A stretch of DNA of 64,000 nucleotides from Blastopirellula marina (GTDB lineage: Bacteria > Planctomycetota > Planctomycetia > Pirellulales > Pirellulaceae), in assembly GCF_002967765.1 (NCBI RefSeq), contig NZ_PUHY01000006.1:310001-374000 (forward strand). Direction: 5' to 3'. Under the pieces are notes generated by a model. The model saw only the letters and a program-made list of their open reading frames with translations, searched no databases and was not told where the DNA came from. Position numbers and translations under genes: made by a program. Within the stretch, counting starts at the first letter, position 1, and the number at the start of each line of letters is the position of its first letter. Below are positions 1 through 8,848 of this stretch, piece by piece.

Positions 1-6
1 ACTAGA

Positions 7-465
7 ATGATGGCAACCATACGGGCCATTGCATCGATTCCACTGGGCGTTGTCGCCGGCATGGCAGCTATGCTGTTCTTGCTGATTCCCTGCTTTTTGA
101 TGTACCCACTTCCATCGGGCATTGATGTCAACGATCCGGCCGACGCCGAAGCGTTTGGTCGGCACTTAGCCTCGTTGCCTGTTTCGGCGTTCGCCTTGGT
201 GCTGGTTGCCCACGCTGGTGGCGCATTCGGCGGAGCAGCTTTCGCACGGCTGGTCGAAGGGGAAGCGATCTGGAAAGAATCGCTGGTGATTGGGCTGATC
301 TTCACCGCAATGGGAATCGTCAACGCGATTTCGCTCGGCATGCCATTGTGGTTCACGGTCATCGACCTTCCGCTTTATTTGCCGGCGGCGATGCTCGGGG
401 GATTTTCCCTCGACATGGTACTTAGCCGTCAAGAGATGCCAACAATGAAGAAAGCCAGCGCATAA
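7..465 (+). CDS. small four-helix membrane protein, unknown function
   Basis: Integral membrane protein of unknown role, 152 residues. Hydrophobic stretches near residues 8-33, 58-78, 90-110 and 117-135 suggest four passes through the inner membrane, with an acidic loop around 40-50. Two Met codons in a row leave two possible starts three bases apart, and the ribosome binding site would lie outside the window, so neither can be preferred. The stop codon abuts the hairpin that ends the converging fasciclin gene. Codon use resembles the neighbours, which supports a real gene. I do not recognise a family. Confidence 0.7.
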   Translation: MMATIRAIASIPLGVVAGMAAMLFLLIPCFLMYPLPSGIDVNDPADAEAFGRHLASLPVSAFALVLVAHAGGAFGGAAFARLVEGEAIWKESLVIGLIFTAMGIVNAISLGMPLWFTVIDLPLYLPAAMLGGFSLDMVLSRQEMPTMKKASA

Positions 466-499
466 AAAAAGTCGAGGAGCTCAAATTGAACTCCTCGAC
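464..499 (-). terminator. Rho-independent terminator of the fasciclin gene
   Basis: A perfect 9-bp stem, GTCGAGGAG (471-479) with CTCCTCGAC (491-499), has a loop of 11 bases. On the minus strand it is followed by seven T (complement of 464-470). It therefore ends the minus-strand fasciclin gene; there is no T-run on the plus side. Confidence 0.85.
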
Positions 500-524
500 T
501 CGGAATCGTGTGAGGCAGCTGCGA

Positions 525-1007
525 CTACGGCATGATGACCTTATTGATGACGTGGATCACGCCATTCGAGCATTCGATGTCCGCTTTGACGACCTTTGCT
601 TCGTCGATCATCACGTTGCCATCTTTGACTTCGATGTCGATAGTCGAGCCTTCAACGGTCTTGGCTTCTTTCAATTTCATCGCGTCCTTGGCCATCACTT
701 TGCCTGGCACGACGTGATAGGTCAGAATCTTGACAAGCTTTTCCTTATTTTCTGGCTTCAACAGCGTTTCAACCGTGCCGTCTGGCAATGCGGCAAAGGC
801 TTCGTCGGTTGGAGCAAAAACAGTGAATGGACCTTTGCTCTTGAGTGTCTCAACCAAGTCGGCTTCCGTGACGGCGGCGACCAAGGTCTTGAACTTACCA
901 GCGGATACCGCGGTGTCGACAATGTCCTTCGTGTCTGCAGCGTGGACGGAAGAAGCGGCCAGAGCGAGCATGCACGTTACAGCGAGAGCGATTCGTCGGA
1001 ATGCCAT
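525..1007 (-). CDS. secreted fasciclin (FAS1) domain protein
   Basis: Secreted protein with one FAS1 domain, a fold used in cell adhesion and surface interactions; the partner is unknown. A signal peptide covers about residues 1-23 (cut after SSVHA). The FAS1 domain fills residues 27-160: the H1 box [15 protein letters not shown] lies near 61-75, the YH-type segment [10 protein letters not shown] near 114, and the H2 box [11 protein letters not shown] ends the protein. At 160 residues it is the usual size of a bacterial single-domain fasciclin. It stands alone, with its own terminator downstream. Confidence 0.93.
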   Translation of the reverse strand: MAFRRIALAVTCMLALAASSVHAADTKDIVDTAVSAGKFKTLVAAVTEADLVETLKSKGPFTVFAPTDEAFAALPDGTVETLLKPENKEKLVKILTYHVVPGKVMAKDAMKLKEAKTVEGSTIDIEVKDGNVMIDEAKVVKADIECSNGVIHVINKVIMP

Positions 1008-1250
1008 TTGGGATTACCTTTTTCGAGCGTGGAGTTATGTTTGAAACAGTTCTCACCCAACGAGCGGACGGCCACGCATCAATGCGATCGCCTAAGCCCT
1101 GCCCAACTGGGAATCAGGAAAACGAGATCTCGCGTTACGTGCCTCAACCGGAAAGACGTTGCAACGATTAACAGAACTTTTTCGAGAAACCGAGCGAATG
1201 TTTTTTGATAGACCAAATCGATCAAAGCAGAGTTATTGGTCGATTTGAAC

Positions 1251-2432
1251 TCACTCCCAACGAATCCGCGACACAATCACGTTCTTCTCGCCGGGGGTCG
1301 TCGTTCGCTTGGCAACCACGATCCAGCTTTCCTGCGGCGTGATGTCGCAGACCCCAAAGTTACCCATCGCTGCGGAACCTTCTTTCGGGACGACAATCTG
1401 CTCGGTCTGGCGAAGGATGCGATGGGTCGTGGGATCGATTTTCGCCAGGAAGATTGGGGCTCGGTGTCGCATGACGTCGTCGTTGTCAGCACCACGGCGG
1501 GTGTAAGCCAAGTACAAACCACCGGGCCGAGCCAGAAAATGTTGCTGCGTGTTGTAGCTGCCTAGCTCCTGGCCGTCATCGAATCGCCACTTTTCCGCTT
1601 CGCTGAAATGAAGGCCATCGTCGCTGGTGCTGACGTAAGCGGCCTTGTCGTTTCGCATCGTGAGATAGTACGTGTCCTCGAATTTCGCCAGAGAGGGCTC
1701 GCTCATCCCGCGGCCAAAATCGAGTTTATGCTGGCTGCCGTGCTCCACGTATTTCAGCGTGGTGCCGTCGAACTTGCAGCGAGCGACCGCCGCGTAGTGA
1801 ATGCTGTTGTTGTGCTCGCCAAAGTAGAACGGCAACAGCAGTTCTCCATTTGGCTGGACCACCCATTGGGCACAGCCACTCCGTTTGTAAGGCCACCGAA
1901 ATGACTCCGGAAACGCGACCGTTCGCCAGTCACTCCACGCGTTGTCTTCAGGATCGTAGACGGCGTAAAAGATATCACTTTGCCCGCCTGGTATATCCTT
2001 CTGCGTTAGCGGATCGACGTAAAACGTGGCCCCGATCAGCAGCACCTTGCCCGTTTGTGGATGATACTGCGGCGTCGCATCGACCGGTACCACCAAGTAC
2101 GAAGCCAAGTCCTTTTGGTCTGGCGTTCGCACCTCAAGTTCGTCGTGAGACTTCGGCCCGTCCCAGGTTCGCCCCAGATCGGGGCTTGTGGCACTCACGA
2201 TCCCAGCGTAGTTGTGCGTCCCCTTCATTCCGTGCGGCTGCATCGTCAACAGAATCGAGGGATTTTCATCGCCCGCTTGCGGAATCGCCGTCGCCCGGGC
2301 CTGAAACCAAAACGCATCGCTGGGGCAAGGGAAATGATGCTCGATCGTCACTGAAAACTCAGGGTCCGCCGCAGTGGCTAGGCTTGCCAAGCCTACCAAC
2401 AGAAGACCGACCCAAAATGATTGCCAGCGCAT
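1251..2432 (-). CDS. secreted sialidase-like six-bladed propeller protein
   Basis: Exported protein of the sialidase/neuraminidase superfamily (BNR-type propeller). The signal peptide is about residues 1-21. Propeller-like segments include SPDLGRTWDGP, an Asp-box-like turn near residue 86, and a second one, STSDDGLHFSEAEKW, near 268. Planctomycetes carry many such proteins, thought to act on polysaccharides; the actual substrate cannot be read from the sequence. The start codon overlaps the stop of the RraA-like gene by one base (TGATG), so the two are translationally coupled. Confidence 0.8.
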   Translation of the reverse strand: MRWQSFWVGLLLVGLASLATAADPEFSVTIEHHFPCPSDAFWFQARATAIPQAGDENPSILLTMQPHGMKGTHNYAGIVSATSPDLGRTWDGPKSHDELEVRTPDQKDLASYLVVPVDATPQYHPQTGKVLLIGATFYVDPLTQKDIPGGQSDIFYAVYDPEDNAWSDWRTVAFPESFRWPYKRSGCAQWVVQPNGELLLPFYFGEHNNSIHYAAVARCKFDGTTLKYVEHGSQHKLDFGRGMSEPSLAKFEDTYYLTMRNDKAAYVSTSDDGLHFSEAEKWRFDDGQELGSYNTQQHFLARPGGLYLAYTRRGADNDDVMRHRAPIFLAKIDPTTHRILRQTEQIVVPKEGSAAMGNFGVCDITPQESWIVVAKRTTTPGEKNVIVSRIRWE

Positions 2433-3205
2433 CAGAATTCTCCTTGTTTGCCGAAGCGGCTGCGGGCTATCGCGCCGAACTCGATGGCCGCAGCGTCGAT
2501 GTTGGCCAGTACTTCCTCTTTGCCTCCCAGCGTCAAGTTACGAGCAGCAGCGATCACGGTGGCGTGTTCGTTGTCGTCCATAAATTTCGCGGCTTCGACC
2601 AATTGGCGAGCTTCCTCTGGCTGGACGACCAAAAAGCCGTGCTTGTCGGCATGGATCAAATCGCCTGGGTTTACGCGGCGGCCGAAAACATCGACAGGGC
2701 AGTTCCAACGCACCGGATGGACAAAGCCATGCCCGACACACAGCCGCTTGGCGATTGCTTTGAAACCGACGCCAGTCATCTCGTCCAAGTCGCGAATCGC
2801 CCCGTCCGTGATCGTACCGACACAACCGAGCGTGCGATGAATGTTCGAGTTGACCTCGCCCCAAAATGCGCCGACATACGCAGGCTTATCCAGATCTTGC
2901 ACTACCACAATTTTTGGACCGGGCACACTGGCCATGTAACGCCGGTACTCACTAAACGCGGTTGGCGAATTCGCTTTGTGCGACGGATTACTCGGTTCGA
3001 TCACCACCGTCACTGCCACGCCGACCATCGCCCCCATGTGCGGCATGAAGTCGCGCGTCTCCTCCAAATTGAATCCTTCACTGGCCGGATTTCGCTGCGT
3101 GATCTGCTCCCAACCGTTGTAAACCGTCGGCGTATTCCAGCTCTTCAATTGAACGAATTCTTCCGCGGAAAGAGGACGATCCGCAGGCGAGGGTTCTGGG
3201 GACAT
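2432..3205 (-). CDS. RraA-like protein (HMG/CHA aldolase family)
   Basis: Member of the RraA-like family, which includes 4-hydroxy-4-methyl-2-oxoglutarate/4-carboxy-4-hydroxy-2-oxoadipate aldolases and the RNase E inhibitor RraA. The family core is visible: GEV near residue 118, then GCVGTITDGAIRDLDEM with the G-x-x-RD metal/substrate motif, then GDLIHADKHGFLVV. I chose the start at 3205 (257 residues) because AGGGAAG lies five bases upstream; the frame stays open a further 39 codons without a better site. A metabolic aldolase or decarboxylase role is more likely than RNase control. It is coupled to the sialidase-like gene, which hints at joint use in sugar or acid breakdown. Confidence 0.85.
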   Translation of the reverse strand: MSPEPSPADRPLSAEEFVQLKSWNTPTVYNGWEQITQRNPASEGFNLEETRDFMPHMGAMVGVAVTVVIEPSNPSHKANSPTAFSEYRRYMASVPGPKIVVVQDLDKPAYVGAFWGEVNSNIHRTLGCVGTITDGAIRDLDEMTGVGFKAIAKRLCVGHGFVHPVRWNCPVDVFGRRVNPGDLIHADKHGFLVVQPEEARQLVEAAKFMDDNEHATVIAAARNLTLGGKEEVLANIDAAAIEFGAIARSRFGKQGEF

Positions 3206-3318
3206 GGTGCTTCCCTTACTTGGCATGGCATGATGAGGAGAGGTGGGGAAGCGTTTATTGTTGTGAACGCGATTGACGATTGCAAACTCATGTTCCTCGC
3301 CCAAGCACTCGACGTTCC

Positions 3319-3546
3319 TCAAGTGTCGTCCTCTGGCAATACTTCCAAAATCAGCGGGCGGTGGTTTGCAGAGTTGGGCGTCAGCCGGACGCGTGCTCTT
3401 CGGCCAATCGGCACCATGAAGAATCCCAGCGGGCGATGCATACGTCGGACACTGCGGCAGAGAATCTCGTTACCATCTTCCAGCTTGACGACGACACAGC
3501 CGGCATCGGTTCCAATGATGGTTCCGAATGCTTCCTGTGGTTCCAT
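3319..3546 (-). CDS. IF-1-like S1/OB-fold protein
   Basis: Small S1-type OB-fold protein of 75 residues that resembles translation initiation factor IF-1. The order GTIIGTDAGCVVVKLEDGNEI, then an R-x-x-RMHRP segment at the place of the IF-1 GKMR loop, then VRLTP and a final LILEVL strand follow the IF-1 layout. AAAGGA lies five bases before the chosen ATG at 3546, which beats the Met seven codons upstream. Either this is the genome's divergent infA or an extra IF-1 paralogue; it lies away from ribosomal genes, 114 bases upstream of the RraA-like gene. Confidence 0.65.
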   Translation of the reverse strand: MEPQEAFGTIIGTDAGCVVVKLEDGNEILCRSVRRMHRPLGFFMVPIGRRARVRLTPNSANHRPLILEVLPEDDT

Positions 3547-3771
3547 GTTGGTCCTTTCTTCAACCAAACGCTTGCTCCAACGATCCTCTTCGACTCGGTT
3601 CGTGGCCGCTATTCAAGATGCTGATTATGACTTCTCAACCGATTATCGCCCTTTGCTATGAGGCGAAAATGCCCTTCCTCGTCCTCAAAACCGTGCTAAG
3701 TTTCGGTGGAGACAAAGGTCTCCTGCTCCTTCGACACCCACCTTTATTTGCTGACCTGGAGACCTTTCCTC

Positions 3772-4485
3772 ATGTGTGATTCTCACTCGAATTCACGTCG
3801 TACGTTCATGCGTAACACGGCTTTGGCTGCTGGGGCTTTGGGCTTGAGCCCGCTTTCGTCCCTTTCGGCCGACACCAAACCGACGTCGCTGGTCCCCGAC
3901 GATATCTTGTCGGAACTGGTTGCTGGCAACATCCGCTTCGCCAGCGGAAAGCCCACCGTCGAGCCTCGTACGCCAGCCGACTTCGCGCGAGACGCGCAAG
4001 GTCAGGCCCCGCCTGCGATCGTCCTGGGCTGTGCCGATTCGCGTGTTCCGCCAGAGATCGTCTTTGACCAACCGGTCGGTGGCCTATTCACTTTGCGAGT
4101 GGCTGGCAACATGATAGGTTCCGGCCCGATTCTGCTGGGCAGCGTCGAGTTCGCCGTCGCCGAACTCGGTGCCCGCGTAATCGTTGTGATGGGTCACAGT
4201 TCGTGCGGTGCTTGCCGGGCGGCGATCGACCACATCGATAACAACGAAACCCTGCCAGGCGCGATCGAAGGCATGGTCGATTACATTCGCCCGGTCGTTC
4301 GTCAGGAACAAGGCAAGCCCGGCGACAAGCTGGTCAACGTCACCAAAGCCAACGCTTTGTACAACGCCAAGAAGCTGGCCAAGACCGGGAGCATTATCCC
4401 CAACTTTGTCGATAGTGGCAAAGTGAAAATCGTCGGCGCCTACTACAACCTGTCAACCGGCGTTGTTGATTTCCTGGATGCCTAA
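3772..4485 (+). CDS. beta-class carbonic anhydrase with Tat-type leader
   Basis: Catalyses the reversible hydration of CO2. The beta-class zinc site is complete: Cys87-x-Asp89-x-Arg91 in GCADSRVPPE, and His142 and Cys145 in GHSSCGAC. The N-terminus NSRRTFMRNTALAAGALGL is a twin-arginine type leader, so the folded enzyme is probably sent to the periplasm. The start at 3772 places this leader at the very N-terminus and has GGAG ten bases upstream; an upstream in-frame Met would add 22 residues with no role. It ends close to the converging acetyltransferase gene. Confidence 0.93.
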   Translation: MCDSHSNSRRTFMRNTALAAGALGLSPLSSLSADTKPTSLVPDDILSELVAGNIRFASGKPTVEPRTPADFARDAQGQAPPAIVLGCADSRVPPEIVFDQPVGGLFTLRVAGNMIGSGPILLGSVEFAVAELGARVIVVMGHSSCGACRAAIDHIDNNETLPGAIEGMVDYIRPVVRQEQGKPGDKLVNVTKANALYNAKKLAKTGSIIPNFVDSGKVKIVGAYYNLSTGVVDFLDA

Positions 4486-4516
4486 TCGCTCGCAAACTTG
4501 ACCGCTGGGGACCTGT

Positions 4517-4957
4517 TTACGCCGATCCCCAGTTGGTCATTCTGCGATGCGGGATCTCGCATTCATAGAAGACATCGCCATAGGCTGCGAAGCCATGCTT
4601 GGCATAGAAACCGATCTTGTCTTCTTGCGAGTTCAAAAAGACCTTCTCGTGCCCTGCTTCGCTTAAGTGCTGCATGATAAAGGCCATCAGCTTGGCTCCC
4701 ACCCCGGTACCACGCTGCGACTTTCGCACGGCGAACCGCGAAATCCTGGTCGCCTGATCCCCGTGAATCACCCGCGCGGTGGCGACGACGTTTCCCTTGT
4801 AAATCGCAACATAGTGCTGTGAGGTCGGGTCGAGCGCATCGTATTCCTCTTCCTCCGGAACGTTTTGCTCCAGGACGAAGACCTCGCGCCGAAGCCCCAT
4901 GGCCAGGTTGGCCAACTCGCTGAAAAAGGGAACCGGCAAAATGTGAACGGTGCTCAT
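4517..4957 (-). CDS. GNAT acetyltransferase, ElaA-like
   Basis: Predicted N-acetyltransferase using acetyl-CoA, 146 residues. The N-terminal LRREVFVLEQNVPEEEEYDALD is typical of ElaA/YjcF-type GNAT proteins. The acetyl-CoA loop is RKSQRGTGVGAKLM near residue 78 (Q/R-x-x-G-x-G/A). The tail FYAKHGFAAYGDVFYECEIPHRRM completes the fold. The acceptor is unknown. The gene is monocistronic and convergent with the carbonic anhydrase gene, with about 30 bases between stops. A CTGGGGA/TCCCCAG inverted repeat spans the gap but lacks a T-run. Confidence 0.88.
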   Translation of the reverse strand: MSTVHILPVPFFSELANLAMGLRREVFVLEQNVPEEEEYDALDPTSQHYVAIYKGNVVATARVIHGDQATRISRFAVRKSQRGTGVGAKLMAFIMQHLSEAGHEKVFLNSQEDKIGFYAKHGFAAYGDVFYECEIPHRRMTNWGSA

Positions 4958-5135
4958 ACTTACTTCTTCGTTGCTCTCCCGCCTGCCAAGCGATGCCAGG
5001 CAGCAATGCGGAAAACATCTGGTGCGGAGATCGGCATTGGAAAAAACGTCAAGTGATGGCTTACGACGTTGGTTTTAGTATATTGATTCGTTGCTTTTCT
5101 CCCCACCCCCACGGACTGCTCCTCCGAGAACCGCC

Positions 5136-5909
5136 ATGCCCGAAAAAGACTTCGCGCCGATTGAGAATGACTACGCCTTTTTCATGGCCCATGCCACCGA
5201 AGCGGAAAGCGACATCGTGGCCTATCAGCGTGAACTGGCCGACTTCCTGCTCGACCGCACTTCGATTCGCATGCTCGACTTCGGCTGTGGCAACGGCGAC
5301 TTCTCGGCCCCGCTACTCAACGCGCTAAACTTGCCGCCCGAGGTGCTGTATCTTTCCCTCTGCGAACCGGTCACCCATCAGCTCGATCAGGCCGCCGAAC
5401 GTGTAGCCCGGTTCAGCCATCACTCGGTCGAAACGCTTGAGGACGTTTCCTCGGCCAAGGATCAGCAGTTCGATTTAATCCTCTCGAACCATGTCCTGTA
5501 TTATGTCCAGGATCTCTCGCAAACCATCGGCGAGATGCGCCGCACCTTGCAGCCGGAAGGCAAGCTGGCGTTTGCGATCGCCAATGCCGAGAACGTGATC
5601 GTCGCCATCTGGAAGGCTGGCTTCGCCCTGATCAACCAGCCGGTGCCGTATTACATGTCGGAAGATGTCCAGCGAGTCCTGGCCGAACAAGGCTTTGCCG
5701 TCCAAAAGACGGAAGCCAAGTTCCAAATGCGTTTCCCCGATTCGGAAGAGAACCGAATGAAAATTCTTCGCTTCTGCTTCGGCCACCACTTGGAAGGCAT
5801 CCCCTTGCCACAGCTACTCGGCATGTTCGATCCGTATCAACAAGACGGAACCATTGTCATCGACACCTACAGCGATCACCTGCTGGCAGAATTGAAGCCG
5901 GAAGGTTAA
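5136..5909 (+). CDS. class I SAM-dependent methyltransferase
   Basis: Predicted methyltransferase of 257 residues. Motif I is LDFGCGNGDFSAPLL near residue 47, the acidic end of strand 2 follows in LSLCEPV, and FDLILSNHVLYYVQDL is the motif around strand 4. The C-terminal part resembles small-molecule methyltransferases, but the acceptor cannot be told. The start at 5136 avoids a proline-rich 15-codon extension. It is the last ordinary gene before the accessory block; a decayed copy of the repeat end starts about 20 bases after its stop. Confidence 0.87.
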   Translation: MPEKDFAPIENDYAFFMAHATEAESDIVAYQRELADFLLDRTSIRMLDFGCGNGDFSAPLLNALNLPPEVLYLSLCEPVTHQLDQAAERVARFSHHSVETLEDVSSAKDQQFDLILSNHVLYYVQDLSQTIGEMRRTLQPEGKLAFAIANAENVIVAIWKAGFALINQPVPYYMSEDVQRVLAEQGFAVQKTEAKFQMRFPDSEENRMKILRFCFGHHLEGIPLPQLLGMFDPYQQDGTIVIDTYSDHLLAELKPEG

Positions 5910-5925
5910 ACGCGAGATACTACCA

Positions 5926-5955
5926 CAAACAAAGAGTCCTAATACCTTACATTAG
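5926..5955. repeat. degenerate solitary end of the GTGTCAGG repeat family
   Basis: The stretch reads like the right end of the ~250-bp elements at 6735, 11275 and 12273 (ACAAACAAAGAGTCCT, then a mutated CTGACACC, then TTACATTA for TTAAATTA). No left end lies nearby, so it is a leftover or solo end marking the left edge of the accessory block. Confidence 0.6.
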
Positions 5956-5982
5956 TCCTAGAAGTAATGCCACCAATAAACT

Positions 5983-6711
5983 GTGCACATCGCCATTAGA
6001 TCTCTATGTATCGTGGGCATCCTATGCTTTCATTGTGGTGCTTTTATTTTTCTGCGCTATGGACAACCAATCGGAATTCCTTTTTTGGGATCACAGGCTG
6101 CCATCATCGGAGTTTGGGTTGCAATTGGCAGGCAGGATATACGACTAAGAATAGCTGTCCTTTTCGGTTCCTGTTTCTGGCTCGACTTGTCAATTGAAAA
6201 TGTATTATTTTTTTACCCATGGTTGGCCGGTGGAATCGGGATGCTCGTTGGTTTGACAGGAGCTATTGCCTCAGTGATTCAATATTGGACAGTACGCACC
6301 GAGAACAATTGGCAGTACAGCGTCTATGACTTGCTGACATTCTTGTCGATGTCCTGCATCTGGATATTTTTCTGGGGGAATGATGTCCTTGATATGTTTA
6401 TGTCAGTCGACCACATCTACTACATAGAAGATGTCACTTATGGGTTAGCAATGACATCGTTGTGCTCGATAGCCTGTTACTGTGTTGCAGTTGTGACTAT
6501 TTATCGCAATGCCTGCATTGCGCGTATTGCGATGCACTCGGCAATAATATATGCATTAGTTGCCTTTCTGTCTATAGTGCTTTTGTGCATAGGAAATACT
6601 TGCAATATCGTCTTACTAAATGCTTTTACCTGCATTATTGTGTATGTTTCCGTGCTAATGATTGTAATAACATTCGGAGGACCAAAAGAGAACGAGGTTA
6701 AATGGCACTGA
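5983..6711 (+). CDS. AT-rich polytopic membrane protein, unknown
   Basis: Unrecognised protein of 242 residues with about seven or eight hydrophobic segments spread over its whole length (for example around residues 5-25, 60-100, 115-135, 155-180 and 195-235), so a multi-pass inner membrane protein. The GTG at 5983 opens the frame; no clear ribosome binding site is seen. Base composition is much more AT-rich than its neighbours and the product is rich in Cys, Ile and Tyr, which suggests recent acquisition. It lies between a decayed repeat end and a full repeat element. Confidence 0.6.
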   Translation: MHIAIRSLCIVGILCFHCGAFIFLRYGQPIGIPFLGSQAAIIGVWVAIGRQDIRLRIAVLFGSCFWLDLSIENVLFFYPWLAGGIGMLVGLTGAIASVIQYWTVRTENNWQYSVYDLLTFLSMSCIWIFFWGNDVLDMFMSVDHIYYIEDVTYGLAMTSLCSIACYCVAVVTIYRNACIARIAMHSAIIYALVAFLSIVLLCIGNTCNIVLLNAFTCIIVYVSVLMIVITFGGPKENEVKWH

Positions 6712-6734
6712 CAGATGTACGAGCCTGTCTGAGC

Positions 6735-6980
6735 GGGAGAAAAGGTGCCATTCGTGTCAGGACTATTTTCCGTTCTCTACTACCGATCAAGTGGCTTGTA
6801 CATTGGAAGACCCGCGTCAACCAAGCCATGACGGAGCAAGACGCCGATGCGATCCGACAAGGCGCCCCGACCCAATCAACCGCCCGCAGCTTTAGCTTTA
6901 ACCTGAATTACCCCCAACCACGCAGCAAGCCGGAGAGGGCGACTTCTAAATACAAACAAAGAGTCCTGACACCTTAAATT
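6735..6980. mobile_element. short inverted-end element, copy A1
   Basis: One of three ~250-bp copies. The core runs from GTGTCAGGACT (6754-6764) to its inverted copy AGTCCTGACAC (6962-6972). The left side carries an extra AAAAGGTGCCATTC. The interior keeps an open stretch reading WKTRVNQAM..QDADAIRQG, similar to the tail of REP-associated tyrosine transposases, so it looks like a deletion derivative (MITE or REPIN-like). A1 is slightly shorter inside than A2 and A3. Confidence 0.7.
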
Positions 6981-7663
6981 GACCCCTCATAAAGACAACG
7001 AGGAAGATTTAACAAATCTAATGCACCATACACAGATGGATCGCCTGCATAGATATCACAGTAGTACATTTCCGATATATCTCCACAGTCAAGGCTCCGG
7101 CAATATTGCAAATTGCAGCAGCGCTCCAGAAAACGCACTTCACCGGAATACACTTTAAAATCAACACCGTCCTGGATCAGTGAACCGGTTCCATGCCTGA
7201 CTCGAATACAACTGAACATCGAATCGCGGTCATCGGGAAACCGTCCTTCAAAATCATTTCCTTCCGCAAGTATTTCCGCCCTATCCAGAAGTACTTTTGC
7301 GATTCTTGACACTACAGTATCAACTTCTGACGTTGCAGGATCTCGCGTAATCCAGTACTCAATTTGAACCTGAAGTGGGGCTCGTACGACGCCCATGCCC
7401 TGGGAATCAAGTTCCTCGTGGAACATGGATTTATCCAGCTTCTCCTTCCAAATAAAACGACGAAATATATCACGATTGCTCTGTGTGCGATACACGCCAA
7501 TGCCTCTCCAGTCTTCAGGTGACTCATAATATACTGACATAACATGCGACCCAGCATCCATGCCTGCCACGTCAGCAGATTTACCCGAAAAAATATAGTT
7601 TGGGCCTTTAGCAACTGACCGCATCATGGCCATGATATAGCGCCAACGAAATACTTCGTCCAT
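6974..7663 (-). CDS. hypothetical protein, accessory block
   Basis: Unrecognised soluble protein of 229 residues, with mixed charged and aromatic composition and several Cys pairs near the C-terminus (RCCNLQYC, LDCGD, YYCD). There is no signal peptide or membrane segment. Its last codon and stop (ATT TAA) come from the AATTTAA of the adjacent repeat end, so the reading frame was probably altered at its tail when the element arrived. The position among SUKH-type genes suggests an immunity or related role, but nothing in the protein proves it. Several Met codons near the start leave the exact N-terminus open. Confidence 0.55.
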   Translation of the reverse strand: MDEVFRWRYIMAMMRSVAKGPNYIFSGKSADVAGMDAGSHVMSVYYESPEDWRGIGVYRTQSNRDIFRRFIWKEKLDKSMFHEELDSQGMGVVRAPLQVQIEYWITRDPATSEVDTVVSRIAKVLLDRAEILAEGNDFEGRFPDDRDSMFSCIRVRHGTGSLIQDGVDFKVYSGEVRFLERCCNLQYCRSLDCGDISEMYYCDIYAGDPSVYGALDLLNLPRCLYEGSI

Positions 7664-7959
7664 TTCTGTACCGTTTTATCGTTTCACTAGAATATTGTCG
7701 TTATTGATGCCTGCGCACATAAATCAACACTGCTACTGGCTGACTTGCCACGAATCTGAGACGTCCTCAAGTCACTCCTTATGGATTGGCGGCGCCGTCG
7801 TCAATACGTCTTAACGCAGTCTCTAAAATTCTGGCGACGAGCAGAGCGAGAAGATGTTTCTCGAATTTGTTCTCTTGGCAATGTTTTCGTAGCCAAAAAA
7901 CTCATGCCACACGTGTTAATTTGTCATATTCCCATGAACACCCATTAGCACCGAACTCA

Positions 7960-8778
7960 TCGCGCTAATGCTGAAGGTCCGCTCTTTCAGGGCGGCTTGT
8001 ACACAATGCCTGCTGGCTACCTCGCCAATGAGGCGTCAAGCCGCTCATAAACGATTCGACTTTCCGACGCTTCACGTAACCTTCATTCCTTCGGTTTTCC
8101 ACCGTCATCATCGGGCGATATCCACCGGCAAGCGATCCTTCTCGCCTCTACATGACCAGTGGACTCTAGATTTCCGACTTCCACACCTGCCGGGAAAAGG
8201 CGCGACCCCGATCAGCATCTTCAGCGAACAGACTTTTGGGCATGATGACCAGGGAGGGCTTGCTCATCGGTTCTATCGCTTCGAGTTTGTTCCGGCCGTA
8301 CCCCCAGCTATAAACCGCTCCGGCTAGCAGAAACTAGCCCACCAGGACACAGATCGAAGTTTCACGAAACTCCTCTCGCTTGCTGCCGCTTCGTTCTCTA
8401 AAGCTAAAGTAAAGGTCGGTCAAAGTTAACCCTAGTCCCGTCGAATCGATCGCTTCTTCTTCCGCTGAGGCGAACACCTTAACGATTCCCGCCAGCTTAG
8501 CATCGGCGATTTTGGCAAGCCGCGAGCGATCAGAACAGCGATTGAGCGTCGCGCAAACGCCTGGCACAACCGATCGTTTCTCGAAGCTAGTCCTGAAGCA
8601 TCGACAATCTCGATGATGCTCGACAGGTCGTCCTCAAATAAACCCGCATGCTCACGCAGGTCATCAATTGCTGCTGAGTATGCCACACGGGTTCGAGCGA
8701 ATAAGGGCGCATGGAATTGGCGGCCAGCTTCATGCTAAGCTGAGTTACGGCAATCAGGCTGCTCTGCTTCGTGCTCAT
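7960..8778 (-). pseudogene. decayed IS4/IS5-type transposase
   Basis: Remains of a DDE transposase read on the minus strand in pieces from different frames. From 8778 downward: MSTKQSSLI..., a segment with WHTQQQLMTC and VYLRT, then LREHAGLFEDDLSSIIEIVD, then TLNR....LAKIADA and a conserved-looking AIDSTGL ... SICVLVG. Further down, after stops, come YGRNKLEAIEPM and KVESFMSGLTP...CTSRPERADL, which resemble the C-terminal part of such transposases. Frameshifts and stop codons interrupt it throughout, so it is dead. Limits are approximate and no terminal inverted repeats were identified. It fills most of the gap between the genes at 7663 and 8849. Confidence 0.65.
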
Positions 8779-8848
8779 GCCTGATAATTTAGCGCCAGGC
8801 AATCGAAAAAGGAAGATTAGTTTTCAACAAGGCAATGACAGTTCTCCG

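Noticed and set aside
1850-3661. Plus-strand frame of 603 codons across the sialidase-like and RraA-like genes
   Set aside because: Shadow of two recognisable minus-strand genes; Arg/Ser-rich product without any motif.
4505-4533. Hairpin between carbonic anhydrase and acetyltransferase genes
   Set aside because: CTGGGGA/TCCCCAG can pair but no T-run follows on either strand, and it enters the acetyltransferase coding end.
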